This document shows positions 41,799 through 49,581 of a stretch of DNA of 64,000 nt, piece after piece (within the stretch, counting starts at the first letter, position 1; each line of letters begins with the position of its first letter). Origin of the DNA: Halalkalicoccus sp. NIPERK01 (GTDB lineage: Archaea > Halobacteriota > Halobacteria > Halobacteriales > Halalkalicoccaceae). The position numbers and the translations under genes were made by a program. The notes below the pieces were generated by a model. The model saw only the letters and a program-made list of their open reading frames with translations, had not been told where the DNA came from and searched no databases. The stretch lies in assembly GCF_030287405.1 (NCBI RefSeq), contig NZ_JASVVV010000001.1, positions 434,001 through 498,000 of the forward strand, in the 5' to 3' direction.

Positions 41799-42971
41799 AT
41801 GCGTTGGCAATACAACTACACTGTCCTCGGCCTCTGTACTGCGGCCTTTCTGGTAACGATGGCCGCTCGGCTGGCGGTCAGTCCCCTCATTCCGGACATC
41901 GCCACCGAGTTCGGCGTCTCCTACGGGGTGATCGGTCTCGCCCTCACCGGCATGTGGCTCGCGTACGGGTTGACGCAGTTTCCGAGCGGCGTCCTCGCGG
42001 ACCGATACGGCGAGCGTCGCGTCATTCTCGTGTCGATTGCCGGTACCTCGGCTATGGTGTTGCTGGTGGCCGGTGCTCCGACCTTCGGCCTCTTCGTCGT
42101 TGGCACCATCCTCATGGGGTCCGTGGCGGGGTTGCATTATAGCGTGGCGACGACGCTGTTCGCCCGGATTTTCAGCGATGTCGGGATGCCGATCGGAATT
42201 CATAACACGGGTGGCACCCTCGCTGGGCTCCTCACCCCCGTCGTCGTCGTGTGGGCCGCCGTCTCTCTCGGCTGGCGGGGTGGAATCGCGATCGTGGCCG
42301 CCGTGGGGATCCCGGTCGCGCTCCTCTTCGCCTGGCACGTCAGGCCGACGCCCCCACAACGACCGGACGGATCGATCCGAGAACAGGTCCAGGTGTCGTA
42401 CTTCGTATCGTTGCTCTCCCGGCCGACCATCGCGTTCACGGTACTCATCGCCGTTCTGACGGAGTTCGTCTGGCAAGCCGTCTCCTCGTTCCTCCCCACA
42501 TTTCTGATCATCCACCGGGGGCTTTCCGAGTCACTGGCCGCCGCCGTGTTCTCCGTGTACTTCGTCGCGCTCAGTATCGGGTCGATCGGTGTCGGGGCGG
42601 CTGCCGACCGAGTCGGCAACGATCGCACCATCGGAGCCAGCATGCTGGTCGCCGTGGCCGGAATCACGAGCCTGATCGTCGGACCTGGACTCACTGCCGT
42701 GGCCGTCGGGGCCGTCCTCCTCGGGATCGGGATGGGGTTCAGCCCGGCCGTCTTCCCCCGGTTTCTCGACGAATTTAGCGAGGCGGAGCGGAACGCGAGC
42801 TTCGGCCTCGTCCGATCGGTCTACATGATACTCGCGTCTCTCGGATCGGTGGTGACCGGCGGGGTGGCTGACCTGTTCGGGTGGGTTCCGGCCTTCGGAT
42901 TCCTGGCCGCAGTGCTCGGGGTGGTTATCGTCGGTCTGGTGGGCAATCGGGCGTTCGACCTCGGGTACTGA
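41799..42971 (+). CDS. Major facilitator superfamily transporter (carrier 1)
   Basis: 390 residues and twelve predicted helices. The MFS signature between helices 2 and 3 is present (GVLADRYGERRV) together with an LGWRGG motif after helix 5, typical of the NarK/ACS-like and related drug/solute carriers. AAAVFSVYFVALSIGSIGVG starts the second half, followed by AADRVGNDR. The substrate is unknown. The second carrier at 52988 has the same layout and probably arose from a related ancestor. The start at ATG 41799 (MRWQYNYTVLGLCTAAFLVT) enters the first helix after seven residues. Confidence 0.88.
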   Translation: MRWQYNYTVLGLCTAAFLVTMAARLAVSPLIPDIATEFGVSYGVIGLALTGMWLAYGLTQFPSGVLADRYGERRVILVSIAGTSAMVLLVAGAPTFGLFVVGTILMGSVAGLHYSVATTLFARIFSDVGMPIGIHNTGGTLAGLLTPVVVVWAAVSLGWRGGIAIVAAVGIPVALLFAWHVRPTPPQRPDGSIREQVQVSYFVSLLSRPTIAFTVLIAVLTEFVWQAVSSFLPTFLIIHRGLSESLAAAVFSVYFVALSIGSIGVGAAADRVGNDRTIGASMLVAVAGITSLIVGPGLTAVAVGAVLLGIGMGFSPAVFPRFLDEFSEAERNASFGLVRSVYMILASLGSVVTGGVADLFGWVPAFGFLAAVLGVVIVGLVGNRAFDLGY

Positions 42972-43358
42972 TCGCTCCCCTCGGAGTCTACTTGATAAAC
43001 CCCGTCAGCGGACACGACGGTCACCGAAGGTCGATCCGTATCCGATCGCCGTGAGCCCTTCCCCCGCTCGTCTCCCGTCTCTCGGCGAGCCCCCGTCGAA
43101 CGGCCGCTACGCCCCTCTTCCAACGCTGACTTGTTGGAAACGCCTGCTAAGTTATGATCCGCTCGAACGGGCTAGTCGATTACACGCGTACGCGCGTTTG
43201 ATCATTATATATGACCGGTTGAACGGTGATCCGAACAGTTCGTCTCGCCTTCGCTCGTTTCCGGCGTCAACGGACCGATCGGAACGGGGGGATCGTCGAA
43301 CCTCCTCGATGACGAGGATCGGTCGCGTGTGACGGCTTCGCGGTTTCGTGTCGGGGAG
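42972..43358. other. Convergent intergenic region
   Basis: 387 bases between the ends of the MFS carrier and the phosphoribosyltransferase. An AT-rich point (TGATCATTATATATGACC, about 43199-43216) could be a promoter, but no supported gene follows it. I see no long inverted repeat. Confidence 0.35.
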
Positions 43359-44000
43359 TCATTCAGCCCCCGATCCGTCGGGGTCGAGGTATCCCATCGC
43401 CTCCGTGTCCGGGACCTGTTCGAACGACCGGTAGAACTGGCCGACTGCGCCGAACCACGCCGGCGTCTCGACGCAGACGACGGTGTCGGCCTCGTCGCGG
43501 AGGTGCTCGATCGCCTCCGGCGATCCGACGGGTACCGCGAGCGTCACGTGCGCGGCGCCGGCGTTGCGGACGCGTCGAAGACACGCGCGGGTCGTCGCAC
43601 CGGTCGCGACGCCGTCGTCGACGACGAGCACCCGTTTTCCCTCGAGGGCGATCGGTTCGCGCCCCTCCCGGTACCGATCCGCTTTCTCCCTCGCCGCCGT
43701 CGCCACCGCTTCTCGCTGCCGGTCGACGTATCCCTCGTCGACCGAGAGTCGGGCGATGATCTCGTCGTTGAGCCAGACGGACCCGTCGCTCGCGACGGCG
43801 CCGATCGCCAGTTCGGGGTTCCCGGGCGCACCGATCTTCTTCGCGACGACGACGTCGAGGGGGACGCCGAGGTCGTCGGCGACGATTCGGCCGAGCGGGA
43901 GTCCGCCACGAGGGATGGCGAGGACGACGTCCGCGCCGACGTTTCGTCCCGTCACTGCGGCCGCGAGGCGTTCTCCGGCGTCGGTTCGGTCAGCGAACAT
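43359..44000 (-). CDS. Phosphoribosyltransferase-family protein
   Basis: 213 residues from ATG 44000 (MFADRTDAGERLAAAVTGRN); a GTG nine bases earlier is possible. The PRPP loop RVLVVDDGVATGATTRACL (about residues 117-135) is intact, and the N-terminal part carries IPRGGLPLG and VPLDVVVAKKIGAPGNPELA, which marks the subfamily annotated as erythromycin-esterase-associated or ComF-like phosphoribosyltransferases of unknown substrate. In those proteins the PRT fold may act on a nucleobase or have a regulatory role. No operon partner is visible. Confidence 0.85.
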   Translation of the reverse strand: MFADRTDAGERLAAAVTGRNVGADVVLAIPRGGLPLGRIVADDLGVPLDVVVAKKIGAPGNPELAIGAVASDGSVWLNDEIIARLSVDEGYVDRQREAVATAAREKADRYREGREPIALEGKRVLVVDDGVATGATTRACLRRVRNAGAAHVTLAVPVGSPEAIEHLRDEADTVVCVETPAWFGAVGQFYRSFEQVPDTEAMGYLDPDGSGAE

Positions 44001-44308
44001 CGGCGCCACCCCGATCGTGCGCCCCGGTCGAAGCGTTCCGGTTCGGCCGGTCGTGAGACCGTCTCACTGCCGGGGGCGTGCGCACCTGTCTCGTCCCCTC
44101 TTCGATGTCGAGTCGGGTCGTCATGGACGATCGTCTTCTGTACTACCCCCGATCACTAAAAGCCAGCACCCGAGCGGCTTCGAGACTGCCGCCCGAACGG
44201 CGGCGAGGAGTTCGACGAGCGCCCGCTCGATACGGGGTGGGCGGCGGGCGATTTCGCCGATACCGCTATCTCCCGTGGGCGCCAATAACTACCACGGAGG
44301 AAGATTTG
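44001..44308. other. Divergent intergenic region
   Basis: About 300 bases between the phosphoribosyltransferase start and the DUF5786 start. ACGGAGGAAGATTTG (44294-44308) contains a Shine-Dalgarno-like GGAGG before the latter ATG. No gene and no long palindrome are seen. Confidence 0.35.
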
Positions 44309-44485
44309 ATGTCGATGGGAACGTTCGATCACGAGGAGTACGAGCGTCGCGAAAAGATGATACACGCCGTCGATGCGGCCGAGAACTACCGACGGACGGG
44401 GTTCGAGGGCCACATCGAGTACGTCGGCGACGAGTCGGTCGCGGAACTCCTCGCCCGGTTGAAGGAACTGCGAGAGAACCGGTAG
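44309..44485 (+). CDS. DUF5786-type small haloarchaeal protein (58 aa)
   Basis: 58 residues: MSMGTFDHEEYERREKMIHA, then VDAAENYRRTGFEGHIEYVG and DESVAELLARLKELRENR. The MSMG-x-[FY]-D-x-x-E-x-E-R-R-E-K start and the ending ELL-x-x-[FL]-K-E are the DUF5786 pattern found across haloarchaea. A Shine-Dalgarno-like GGAGG sits 8-10 bases upstream, unusual in a mostly leaderless genome. An alternative ATG at 44315 would drop two residues. Function unknown. Confidence 0.75.
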   Translation: MSMGTFDHEEYERREKMIHAVDAAENYRRTGFEGHIEYVGDESVAELLARLKELRENR

Positions 44486-44616
44486 CGGTCGGTGTGATCC
44501 CGAACCCGGAGTCGGGCGTCGTCGTGACGGGACGGGAGAGCCAGCGATCGGCGAGCCACCGAATCGAGCGGACGCTTCGTTCGGGCGGCTCGGTGGCGCG
44601 GTACACCCGTCCACCG

Positions 44617-45612
44617 TCAGCCGTCGAGCGTCAGGACGAGTTCCTCACCGTCCCGCTCGAACGCCGTTGCGAACTCCGACGAGAGCTCGCGCATCCGTGC
44701 TCGGCTCCACTCGGCCGCCTCGAGGGTCGCCTCGTGAACCGCGTAGTCGTCGATCTCGGTCGGGAGCAGGCGGAGTTCGCTCACTCGCCCGTCGACGGTC
44801 ACGGTCAGTTCGAACAGGAAGCTCCGGTCGTTGCGGAGGCGGGCGTCGACCGCGTAATCGTCGACGAAGTCGCCCGTGTCGTACAGACAGGGCTTCCCGT
44901 CGTGTATCTCGATCCCGTGGAAGACGTGTGCGCTGTGACCGTGAACGACGTCGACGCCCTCGTCGAGGAGCCACCGGGCGAACCGCCTGAACGAGTCGGG
45001 CGGTCGCTCGACCATGTTCGGCCCCCAGTGAAGCGAGGCGACCACCAGGTCGGGATCCCCCCTCCGGGCGCGACAGAGCGCCTCGGAGACGCTCGAACGC
45101 GTCTCGGCGTCGTTGACGTCGATCTCGATGAACGCCGTCCCGGGCGAGGTTTCGGCGGCGGCGTACTCGGGGGTGTTGTCGGTGAACGAGACGAACGCGA
45201 TCGTACGGTCCCCGACCGTGACGAACGCGGGTTCCAGCGCCTCGTCGAGCGTCCGCCCGGCGCCGGCGTGAGCGATGCCCGCGTCGTCGAGTTCGTCGAG
45301 AGTGTCGCACAGCCCCACCGTCTCGAAGTCGAGTACGTGGTTGTTCGCGAGCGCACAGGCGTCGACCCCGGCGCGTTCGAGCGCGGGGATCGCCCAGCCC
45401 GGATCCGCCCGGAAGTGGAACGGTCGATGCGTCCGTCGCCACGGCTCCCCTCGCGTCGACAGGCAGCACTCGAGGTTGACGAACAGCGCGTCAGAGGAGC
45501 GAAGGCGGTCCAGCAGGTCCCCCCACACCGCCTCGACGGGTCGACGCCGCTGGCGCTCGTCGACGAGACGGCCGAGCATCACGTCGCCGGTCAGTCCGAT
45601 CCGGAGCGTCAT
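44617..45612 (-). CDS. CapA-family protein (poly-gamma-glutamate capsule type)
   Basis: 331 residues from ATG 45612 (MTLRIGLTGDVMLGRLVDER). Calcineurin-like CapA features: TGDVMLGR, LFVNLECCLSTRG, ACALANNHVLDF, VVASLHWGPNM and VDVVHGHSAHVFHGIEIHDG. These are the metal-binding residues of the metallophosphatase fold. The bacterial homologue PgsA/CapA takes part in poly-gamma-glutamate synthesis; haloarchaeal copies are cytoplasmic-looking (no signal here) and their role is unclear. Just upstream, with the opposite reading direction, lies the remnant of a metal ATPase. Confidence 0.88.
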   Translation of the reverse strand: MTLRIGLTGDVMLGRLVDERQRRRPVEAVWGDLLDRLRSSDALFVNLECCLSTRGEPWRRTHRPFHFRADPGWAIPALERAGVDACALANNHVLDFETVGLCDTLDELDDAGIAHAGAGRTLDEALEPAFVTVGDRTIAFVSFTDNTPEYAAAETSPGTAFIEIDVNDAETRSSVSEALCRARRGDPDLVVASLHWGPNMVERPPDSFRRFARWLLDEGVDVVHGHSAHVFHGIEIHDGKPCLYDTGDFVDDYAVDARLRNDRSFLFELTVTVDGRVSELRLLPTEIDDYAVHEATLEAAEWSRARMRELSSEFATAFERDGEELVLTLDG

Positions 45613-45695
45613 CGGTGGTCGAGTCGTCCCGTGGGGACAAAAACACGGACCTCGTCCGCGATCACCGGCTGGCTCGCTACTCCCTCGCTCTCCTG

Positions 45696-45803
45696 GAGAC
45701 GCCGTTCGACAAGACGCCCGGATCGGCGCCCGTCGCCGGCACGGTCGACCAGGATGGGAGCCTGCGGGTCCGCGCGACGAAGACTGCCGAGGAGACGGCG
45801 CTC
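45696..45803 (+). pseudogene. Relic of a heavy-metal (copper-type) P-type ATPase
   Basis: About 36 codons read ETPFDKTPGSAPVAGTVDQD and then GSLRVRATKTAEETAL. This matches the actuator-domain stretch that follows the TGES motif in CopA-type ATPases (usual form VxKxPGDxVxAGTxNxxGxLxVxATxVGxDTxL). The frame is not continued by any other ATPase part on either side and TGES itself is missing, so only a fragment survives. The codon bias is still coding-like, suggesting a fairly recent loss. Confidence 0.6.
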
Positions 45804-46072
45804 CGTACGCGCCGGAGCGCCCAGGAAACACGGTCATTGAGCTTCCCTGATGTATCCGAGACCGCAGGAGGTCGTCCGTCGACCTGCTGGGAACCGTACC
45901 CGGACGGATCGCATACCCGTCCGGCCATCTCGTTGAAACGTGTCCGGGTATGGTACAATAGTCCGCGCTGACGCTCGGTTTTCATCGGGATGTCGGGATC
46001 CTCAGTGTACGTGGTCGCTTCAACTAGATATAACGAACCTATATCACCGTGTGAGCCTACCACACACAAGCC
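45804..46072. other. Intergenic region with the CHRD promoter
   Basis: About 270 bases after the ATPase relic. The last part is AT-richer and carries two TATA-like elements (ACTAGATATAACG near 46023-46035 and CTATATCACC near 46039-46048); the second lies 25-30 bases before the ATG at 46073. No gene is supported. Confidence 0.45.
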
Positions 46073-46654
46073 ATGCAAGCACAGAGGCGCAAGCTCCTCA
46101 TCGGAATCGGAGCAACTGTGGTGGGGATCAGTACGGGCAGTAGCGTCCTCGCAGACGAGCATACAGGGGGCGAAGACGAGGGGTCGTCGTCGGACGAGAT
46201 GGACAGCGAAGGGCCCACTATCGAGCTCCCGCGGGAGTATCATGCGCATTTGGAAGGGGACGCAGAAACGGAAGAAGTAGAGACGGATGCCTCAGGAGAG
46301 GCGAGGTTCGAAGTGAACGAGGACGGGATGGAAGCCACCTACGAGGTGACGATAGAGAACCTCTGTAACATCACACAGGCACACGTCCATCTCGGTGGCG
46401 AAGGCGAGGACGGTCCCGTCGTCGTCTGGCTCTACCCCGAGGACGGAACGGAACCGAAACTCGTCGACGGGCGGTTCTCCGGCACCCTTGCAGAGGGGTC
46501 GATCACGGCGGACGATCTCGTTGGGGACTGGGAAGGCGCCGACTTCGAGGACGCCGTTGCGACCTTCGAGGAGGAGGGAGCCTACGTCAACGTCCATACG
46601 GAGCAGTATCCGGACGGCGAGATTCGTGGCCAGATCCTCCCGCCTCACGAGTAG
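46073..46654 (+). CDS. Exported CHRD-domain protein
   Basis: 193 residues. The N-terminus (MQAQRRKLLIGIGATVVGIS) is a Tat-like signal with RR, followed by an acidic linker (about residues 30-50). The rest is a CHRD domain: TIELPREYHAHLEGDAETEE, AHVHLGGEGEDGPVVVWLYP and YVNVHTEQYPDGEIRGQILP, where the paired His positions are the family hallmark (H-x-H-x-G and N-x-H-T-x-x-x-P-x-G-E-x-R-G-Q). CHRD domains were named after chordin; in prokaryotes they are extracellular and their role is unsettled. Its promoter has two TATA-like boxes. Confidence 0.88.
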   Translation: MQAQRRKLLIGIGATVVGISTGSSVLADEHTGGEDEGSSSDEMDSEGPTIELPREYHAHLEGDAETEEVETDASGEARFEVNEDGMEATYEVTIENLCNITQAHVHLGGEGEDGPVVVWLYPEDGTEPKLVDGRFSGTLAEGSITADDLVGDWEGADFEDAVATFEEEGAYVNVHTEQYPDGEIRGQILPPHE

Positions 46655-46794
46655 GAAACGGCGTTTCGGGCGCTTTCCCGCCCTCGATTCCGGTGTCCGA
46701 CTACGACATCCGGAACCACGCCCCGCGTGGCGAATCCGGTCGCGATCGCGATATCCCCGACAGTAAAGAAGGACAGGACGAATCGATATGCATC

Positions 46795-47901
46795 ATGGAG
46801 ACTGTTCGCGCACGGTCGATCGTCCGGGTCGGTGCGATGCTCTGCGGCGTGTTGTTCGTATCCGGCGTCGCATCCGGACACGTAGAGTACGTCGGAGAGG
46901 GGGAACGGGGTGATCCGGTCGCGTTCCTCGCGGAAGCGCTGTCGGATCCGGTCGTGATCGGCGCGCTCGCGGCCGGCGGTATCGGGGTTGTCGCCGTGAT
47001 CGTCTTGTACTTGCGTGTTCGTCCCTTTTCCCGTGATATCGCCGTCTTCCGGCGGGTGATGGTGGACTATAGCGACCTCGTGCCGTGGCTGCTCCGACTC
47101 GGATTCGGGCTCCCGCTCATCGGGGCCGGCTTCGCGGGCTACTTCTTCGCTCCGGCCGTCTCGCCGACACTCGTCGGTAGCGTGCCATCGCGGCTGTTCC
47201 AGATCGCGCTGGGATTCCTCCTCCTGTTCGGACTGGCGACCCGAGCCGCCGCACTGACGGGACTGGTGGTGTACGTATTCGCACTGCTCGCACGGCCGGA
47301 TTTGCTGTTCTCGCTCGAGTGGATCCCCGGGTTCGTTGCGATCGCGCTCGTCGGCAGCGGGCGTCCGAGTGCCGATCACACCCTCCAGCGGGTCGCCGCA
47401 GCGGACGGCACGTTCTACGGCGAGATAGACCCCGTCCATCGCGCGGCTCACTGGCTGGCCGACCGGCTGGAACCGTATCGTCGGTATCTCCCGACGATCG
47501 TTCGAATCGGAATGGGGGTCGCGTTCGCGTTCCTCGGACTAGCTGAAAAACTGCTCGCACCGACGCTTGCGTTGGGCGTGGTCCAGCAGTACGGGCTCGC
47601 CGACGTTACGCCGATCCCGCCCGAACTGTGGGTGCTGGGTGCAGGACTCACGGAATGTGCGCTCGGAGTCGCACTGCTCGTCGGGTTTTTCACCCGTGCG
47701 TCGGCACTGACCGCGCTGTTCGTCTTCACGCTGACGCTGTTCGCCCTTCCGAACGACCCCGTGCTCGCGCATATCGGGCTCTTCAGTCTCGCCTCCACGC
47801 TCCTGATCACCGGTGCCGGTCCGTACGCGCTGGACAACCGGATCGGCGCAACTGGCCCTCCCGATAGCGATCCGTACTCCGCCTCCGTGACGGCGGACTG
47901 A
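46795..47901 (+). CDS. DoxX-family membrane protein
   Basis: 368 residues from ATG 46795 (METVRARSIVRVGAMLCGVL); an upstream GTG at 46693 would cover a non-haloarchaeal segment. After an N-terminal signal-like helix and a second helix (VIGALAAGGIGVVAVIVLYL), two DoxX-like four-helix modules follow: the first around VPWLLRLGFGLPLIGAGFAG, the second around TIVRIGMGVAFAFLGLAEKL with GLTECALGVALLVGFFTRAS. Membership rests on this LxRxxxGxxFxxxGxxKL pattern. DoxX proteins are linked to quinone-level redox chemistry or thiosulfate oxidation, but most are uncharacterised. Confidence 0.75.
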   Translation: METVRARSIVRVGAMLCGVLFVSGVASGHVEYVGEGERGDPVAFLAEALSDPVVIGALAAGGIGVVAVIVLYLRVRPFSRDIAVFRRVMVDYSDLVPWLLRLGFGLPLIGAGFAGYFFAPAVSPTLVGSVPSRLFQIALGFLLLFGLATRAAALTGLVVYVFALLARPDLLFSLEWIPGFVAIALVGSGRPSADHTLQRVAAADGTFYGEIDPVHRAAHWLADRLEPYRRYLPTIVRIGMGVAFAFLGLAEKLLAPTLALGVVQQYGLADVTPIPPELWVLGAGLTECALGVALLVGFFTRASALTALFVFTLTLFALPNDPVLAHIGLFSLASTLLITGAGPYALDNRIGATGPPDSDPYSASVTAD

Positions 47902-48198
47902 TAGGGAATCGTGGCCAGCCGGAGACGGGGCGCGTCTCGACCGGGTCCGGTGGTCGATTCGGAGAGAGGAACTCGCCGCACGTCTCCGAGACTCCCTCTG
48001 AGCCAGGCTATAGGGGCTCGCCATCGTCGGGGATAACGAACACCCCGCTCACCCGCGGCCAGTCCGGATCTATTGGGGATTCTCGTAGCCAACCGTCTAG
48101 TGCGACTCACAGGAGCTGACGCCGTGTTTCGATCCTGGGCAGGAGAGTCCCATGGACCTCTACGATAATCCCTATATGGCCCCTTCTCGCCCCTTAAC
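47902..48198. other. Intergenic region holding repeat copy B
   Basis: About 300 bases between the DoxX end and the end of the reverse-strand 70-residue gene, thus a convergent gap. It contains copy B of the dispersed repeat. I found no gene. The TATA-like end of the repeat has no following forward gene here. Confidence 0.4.
48113..48176. repeat. Dispersed 64-bp repeat, copy B
   Basis: Partner of 34588-34650 (about 75 percent identity over 64 positions). The central part has diverged more than the two ends. The TACGATAATCCCTATA right end looks promoter-like but no forward gene follows. Confidence 0.6.
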
Positions 48199-48411
48199 TC
48201 ACCCGCCCGCCCCCTCGCCCTCCTCGAACTCGCTCTCGGCTTCGCTTGTCGACTCCGATCCGGCCTCGGCCCTCTCCTCTCCGAGTGCCCAGACGTAGAG
48301 ACACGCGATTCCCAGCCCCACTGTCAGCCCGATCGATACCACACTCCCCAACGACAACGATGCGTTGGCCATCACCGTCCCCAACGGTAGCACGTTCCCG
48401 GCCATTCCCAT
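48199..48411 (-). CDS. Small single-helix membrane protein (70 aa)
   Basis: 70 residues with one or two hydrophobic segments (SLGSVVSIGLTVGLGIACLY) and an acidic tail (SESTSEAESEFEEGEGAGG). No family was recognised. The codon use and the acidic tail are typical for a haloarchaeal protein, which is the main support. It stands alone on the reverse strand with a long upstream gap. Confidence 0.45.
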   Translation of the reverse strand: MGMAGNVLPLGTVMANASLSLGSVVSIGLTVGLGIACLYVWALGEERAEAGSESTSEAESEFEEGEGAGG

Positions 48412-49076
48412 TGTGATCAGTTACCACAACTCTCGAACACCATTGAGATAGTACTTTTGATCCATGCAATAACTCCCGTGATGGTTTTCCCTCCCGGCCC
48501 ACGCCCCATCCGAGTTTCAGACGGCACATAGCCCGCTCTCACGACGCGGTCGGCCGTAGACGAGTTCGCTTTCCTCCCCCCTGAGGGCAGTGATTCTGCA
48601 CCGAACGACGGACGCTCTCGGATGAAACCCGCTCGCCCGTGGCTCCTGCCCGCCGGTTCGTCCACGGCACGGTTCACTCCCGCCCGAGTCGCTTCCCCCT
48701 CCCCGTCCATCGAAACCTCTCGATTAGCCCGTCCGCGGGTCGTCTCAGACCCTGTCCGTCGTTTCACCGTCCTCGTCCGGCCTCAGACCGGCACGAACAA
48801 CTCCCTGGTGTACGATTCAACACCGACCGCACGATGGGGTTTCGATCCCGTCGACGGCGTGGAGTTTCCTTTCTCCTCCGTCCCTGAATGTCAGTATCGT
48901 AGTACGAAATCGAGATACATACACAATTTCTCACCAATCCATACTACAATCACGTATTAAACGACGTGTAGACGCGTTCGGTTGTTATTCGGACAAAATA
49001 CGTTCTGATTGTGGAATTTTTATTCCGGGACCCGGAGAGATACAGAAGTTTATAGCTTCGGATCGTTCAGCGCTTC
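48412..49076. other. Long intergenic region with an AT-rich end
   Basis: 665 bases. The left part is GC-rich with scattered open frames of non-haloarchaeal composition, the right part (48895-49070) is notably AT-rich. A TATA-like TTTATAGC (about 49049-49056) lies 25 bases before the gene at 49077. I see nothing else. Confidence 0.4.
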
Positions 49077-49292
49077 ATGGGAACGAAAAGGCAGCCCAAC
49101 CGGCCCGATAACCGTCTAGGAATCCTTGGCTGGTTTTCGTTACTGGGATTCGTTAGCATGGTCGGGCTGTATTACGCCGATGTGATTACCGAGGGAAACG
49201 GCCTACCACCGACGACGAGCCTCCCTATCGGGATCATAGCCGGTCTAGGCGCCCTCCTCTTTTGGTTGGGGAACGACCCGACTTCGAAATAG
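49077..49292 (+). CDS. Small two-helix membrane protein (71 aa)
   Basis: 71 residues with two hydrophobic helices (ILGWFSLLGFVSMVGLYYAD and LPIGIIAGLGALLFWLGND) joined by a short polar loop; both termini look cytoplasmic with basic residues at the start (GTKRQPNRPDNR). A TATA box lies about 25 bases upstream, suggesting a leaderless transcript. The protein is less acidic than its neighbours. No family was recognised. Confidence 0.5.
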   Translation: MGTKRQPNRPDNRLGILGWFSLLGFVSMVGLYYADVITEGNGLPPTTSLPIGIIAGLGALLFWLGNDPTSK

Positions 49293-49581
49293 GCCGGGTC
49301 GTACTGTGACGGGTAGAACGTACCCTACGACCACGGGGTCGACGTGGCCCGCTCGAATCCACCGAACGAGTTCTGATACGGGTCACGCCGCGTATCCCGC
49401 CGGTCCGCTCGTCCTCGTTCGTCCTCGTATCCCACGAACGCGCGCGGGTGAACAATGGGCCGCTCGATAGCGGAGTCGCACGTCTTTCCAGCGTGATTCG
49501 GGGCGGGTGATCGATACGTGGTCGCTCGTTGGATACCAGCAAAACCGTGGAGGGTTCCGATCACTACCGTCCCGTCGTGCA

